A stretch of 64,000 bases of DNA, taken from Marivirga arenosa (GTDB lineage: Bacteria; Bacteroidota; Bacteroidia; Cytophagales; Cyclobacteriaceae). Made by a program: the position numbers and the translations under genes. Below, one piece after another: positions 63,062 through 64,000 of this stretch; positions within the stretch are counted from its first letter, which is position 1, and the number at the start of each line of letters is the position of its first letter. The notes beneath the pieces are model-generated. The model saw only the letters and a list, made by a program, of their open reading frames with translations, ran no database searches and was not told where the DNA came from. The DNA lies in the NCBI RefSeq assembly GCF_030503875.2, contig NZ_CP129968.2, positions 1,886,001-1,950,000 of the forward strand. The letters are read 5' to 3'.

Positions 63062-64000
63062 CTTGCCGCATCTAGAAATTTACTTTCTTCAAATATTGGA
63101 TCATATTCTAAATCATCACCAATATATCTATCCCATTCTTCAGGAGTAATATCTCTGCTCATTTTTTCTTTCAAAGTTTCAGCAAGTAATTGACTTTTAA
63201 TAGGGTATAAGCGAAAAACTTGATCTTTACATCCAGCAAAAATATGAGATTCGTCCATAAGCGCAATAGCATTAACCCATGAACCAGGTTCATTTATAAT
63301 CATCGGAAATTCATCAGGATCATTTAAGTTCCATATACGAATAGTTCCTTTAGTACTTGCTGCAATTATTTGATTTTCTTTTTCATTAAAGGTGATATCA
63401 GTCATGATTTCTCCATCGCTACCTCTTAATGTAATTGAATTGGTTACATCATACTGATCATTAAGATAGAATAAATTAACCTGACCTGAGTTGTCACCAG
63501 CAGCTAAAATATTATTTCCAATTGACAGGGAATGTATATATCTATTATTTGAATCGCGTATAACTGTTTTACTCTCCTTAGAATTTAAATCCCATAGTTC
63601 AATTTTTCCATCCGTATTTCCAGTGGCCAAATAATCATTATTCAATAGTTCAATATCGTAAATTCTACTGTTTGTATTAAGGAAAGGTTCAATCCTATTA
63701 TTTGAAAATTTATAAATGTTATTATCAGAAGCTGAAAGATAGAAATCCGTACTGCCTTTAACAAAACTGATATCATAAGCATAGCTATCAGGTAGGCTGT
63801 ATTTTTTAACTTCTCTGATTCTATTAGAAACGTCAATAACATAAAAATCAGAACCATCTGTTAAGGCAACTAAACTTTTATTTTCTTCATCAACATAAAT
63901 TTTCTTGACAAAAACATTTTCTTCATCAAAAATAACTATGCTTCTGTTGGCAGTCATATTATCAACTTCCCATGCATTTATTCTTCCTGAAGTACCCGTT
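63058..64000 (-). CDS. WD40-repeat protein, C-terminal part (start outside window)
   Basis: The reading frame stays open to the window edge: upstream of Met at 63957 the codons give TGTSGRINAWEVDN, a WD40 strand pattern, so that Met is internal. Four to six WD-like blades are visible (GNTDGKIELWDLN, AAGDNSGQVNLFYL, STKGTIRIWNLND). The C-terminal tail ITPEEWDRYIGDDLEYDP resembles the L-T-x2-E-W-x2-Y ending of bacterial WD40 signalling proteins that often carry an N-terminal STAND NTPase, caspase or similar effector. The N-terminal domain cannot be seen. Its stop overlaps the start of the barrel gene (ATGA). Confidence 0.85.
   Translation of the reverse strand, partial: TGTSGRINAWEVDNMTANRSIVIFDEENVFVKKIYVDEENKSLVALTDGSDFYVIDVSNRIREVKKYSLPDSYAYDISFVKGSTDFYLSASDNNIYKFSNNRIEPFLNTNSRIYDIELLNNDYLATGNTDGKIELWDLNSKESKTVIRDSNNRYIHSLSIGNNILAAGDNSGQVNLFYLNDQYDVTNSITLRGSDGEIMTDITFNEKENQIIAASTKGTIRIWNLNDPDEFPMIINEPGSWVNAIALMDESHIFAGCKDQVFRLYPIKSQLLAETLKEKMSRDITPEEWDRYIGDDLEYDPIFEESKFLDAAR

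Noticed and set aside
63957..64000. Met at 63957 as start of the WD40 protein
   Set aside because: The upstream codons to the window edge encode a WD40 strand (SGRINAWEVDN), so the gene is cut by the window.

Overview
The window is AT-rich chromosomal DNA of a Bacteroidota bacterium, most likely order Cytophagales (a marine gliding type such as Marivirga; this genus-level guess is inference). Supporting signs are two very large proteins ending in type A Por/T9SS sorting domains, SprB-type repeats, a DUF3822-coaD cluster, promoter boxes of the Bacteroidota form TAnnTTTG, and A-rich translation starts without Shine-Dalgarno sequences. No rRNA, tRNA, CRISPR array, transposase or prophage was seen.

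Layout. 1-4646: a heavy-metal RND pump fused to a TolC-like outer-membrane factor, preceded by a small His-containing exported protein. 4781-8908: valS and fumarylacetoacetase. 8909-9512: non-coding. 9513-15547: a 1937-residue T9SS-secreted beta-repeat protein and a 63-residue protein with a PID-CTERM-like tail. 15593-22102: leftward pfkA, GSCFA protein, YyaL-like thioredoxin-domain protein, priA. 22276-25852: a DegT-type sugar aminotransferase and a Wzx-like flippase (surface glycan), then HMG-CoA lyase. 25891-28704: leftward acidic mini-protein, coaD, DUF3822, pilin-like anchored protein, NUDIX. 28744-31107: rightward thioesterase, RecD-like helicase, DUF1573 protein. 31163-33288: leftward ECF sigma factor, anti-sigma-like protein, DUF4097-like protein. 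33416-36413: pdhB and an OmpA/TPR lipoprotein. 36559-37957: PspC-like and MFS genes. 37965-43227: leftward citrate synthase, acyl-CoA-binding protein, class III aminotransferase, a Vms1-like release-factor homologue, a TlpA-type thioredoxin, and an AlkB-type monooxygenase.

43418-64000 is one surface-protein locus read leftward: a WD40 protein (start outside the window), a TPR/beta-barrel protein, a lipoprotein (these three linked by 4-nt ATGA overlaps), and a ~5.7-thousand-residue repeat adhesin with a T9SS tail. The adhesin has three families of near-identical long tandem repeats (822, 774 and 855 bp), G7/G8 tracts in its coding strand, and a signal peptide encoded in frame but without a canonical start codon: the best start is ACG at 60664.

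Most promising for novelty are this surface locus, the Vms1-like (KQGKSQ) translation-release protein at 39690-40358, the pump-TolC fusion with a retained internal signal sequence, and the small PID-CTERM-like partner of the 1937-residue protein. All function calls come from reading motifs in the sequence; no database search was run.
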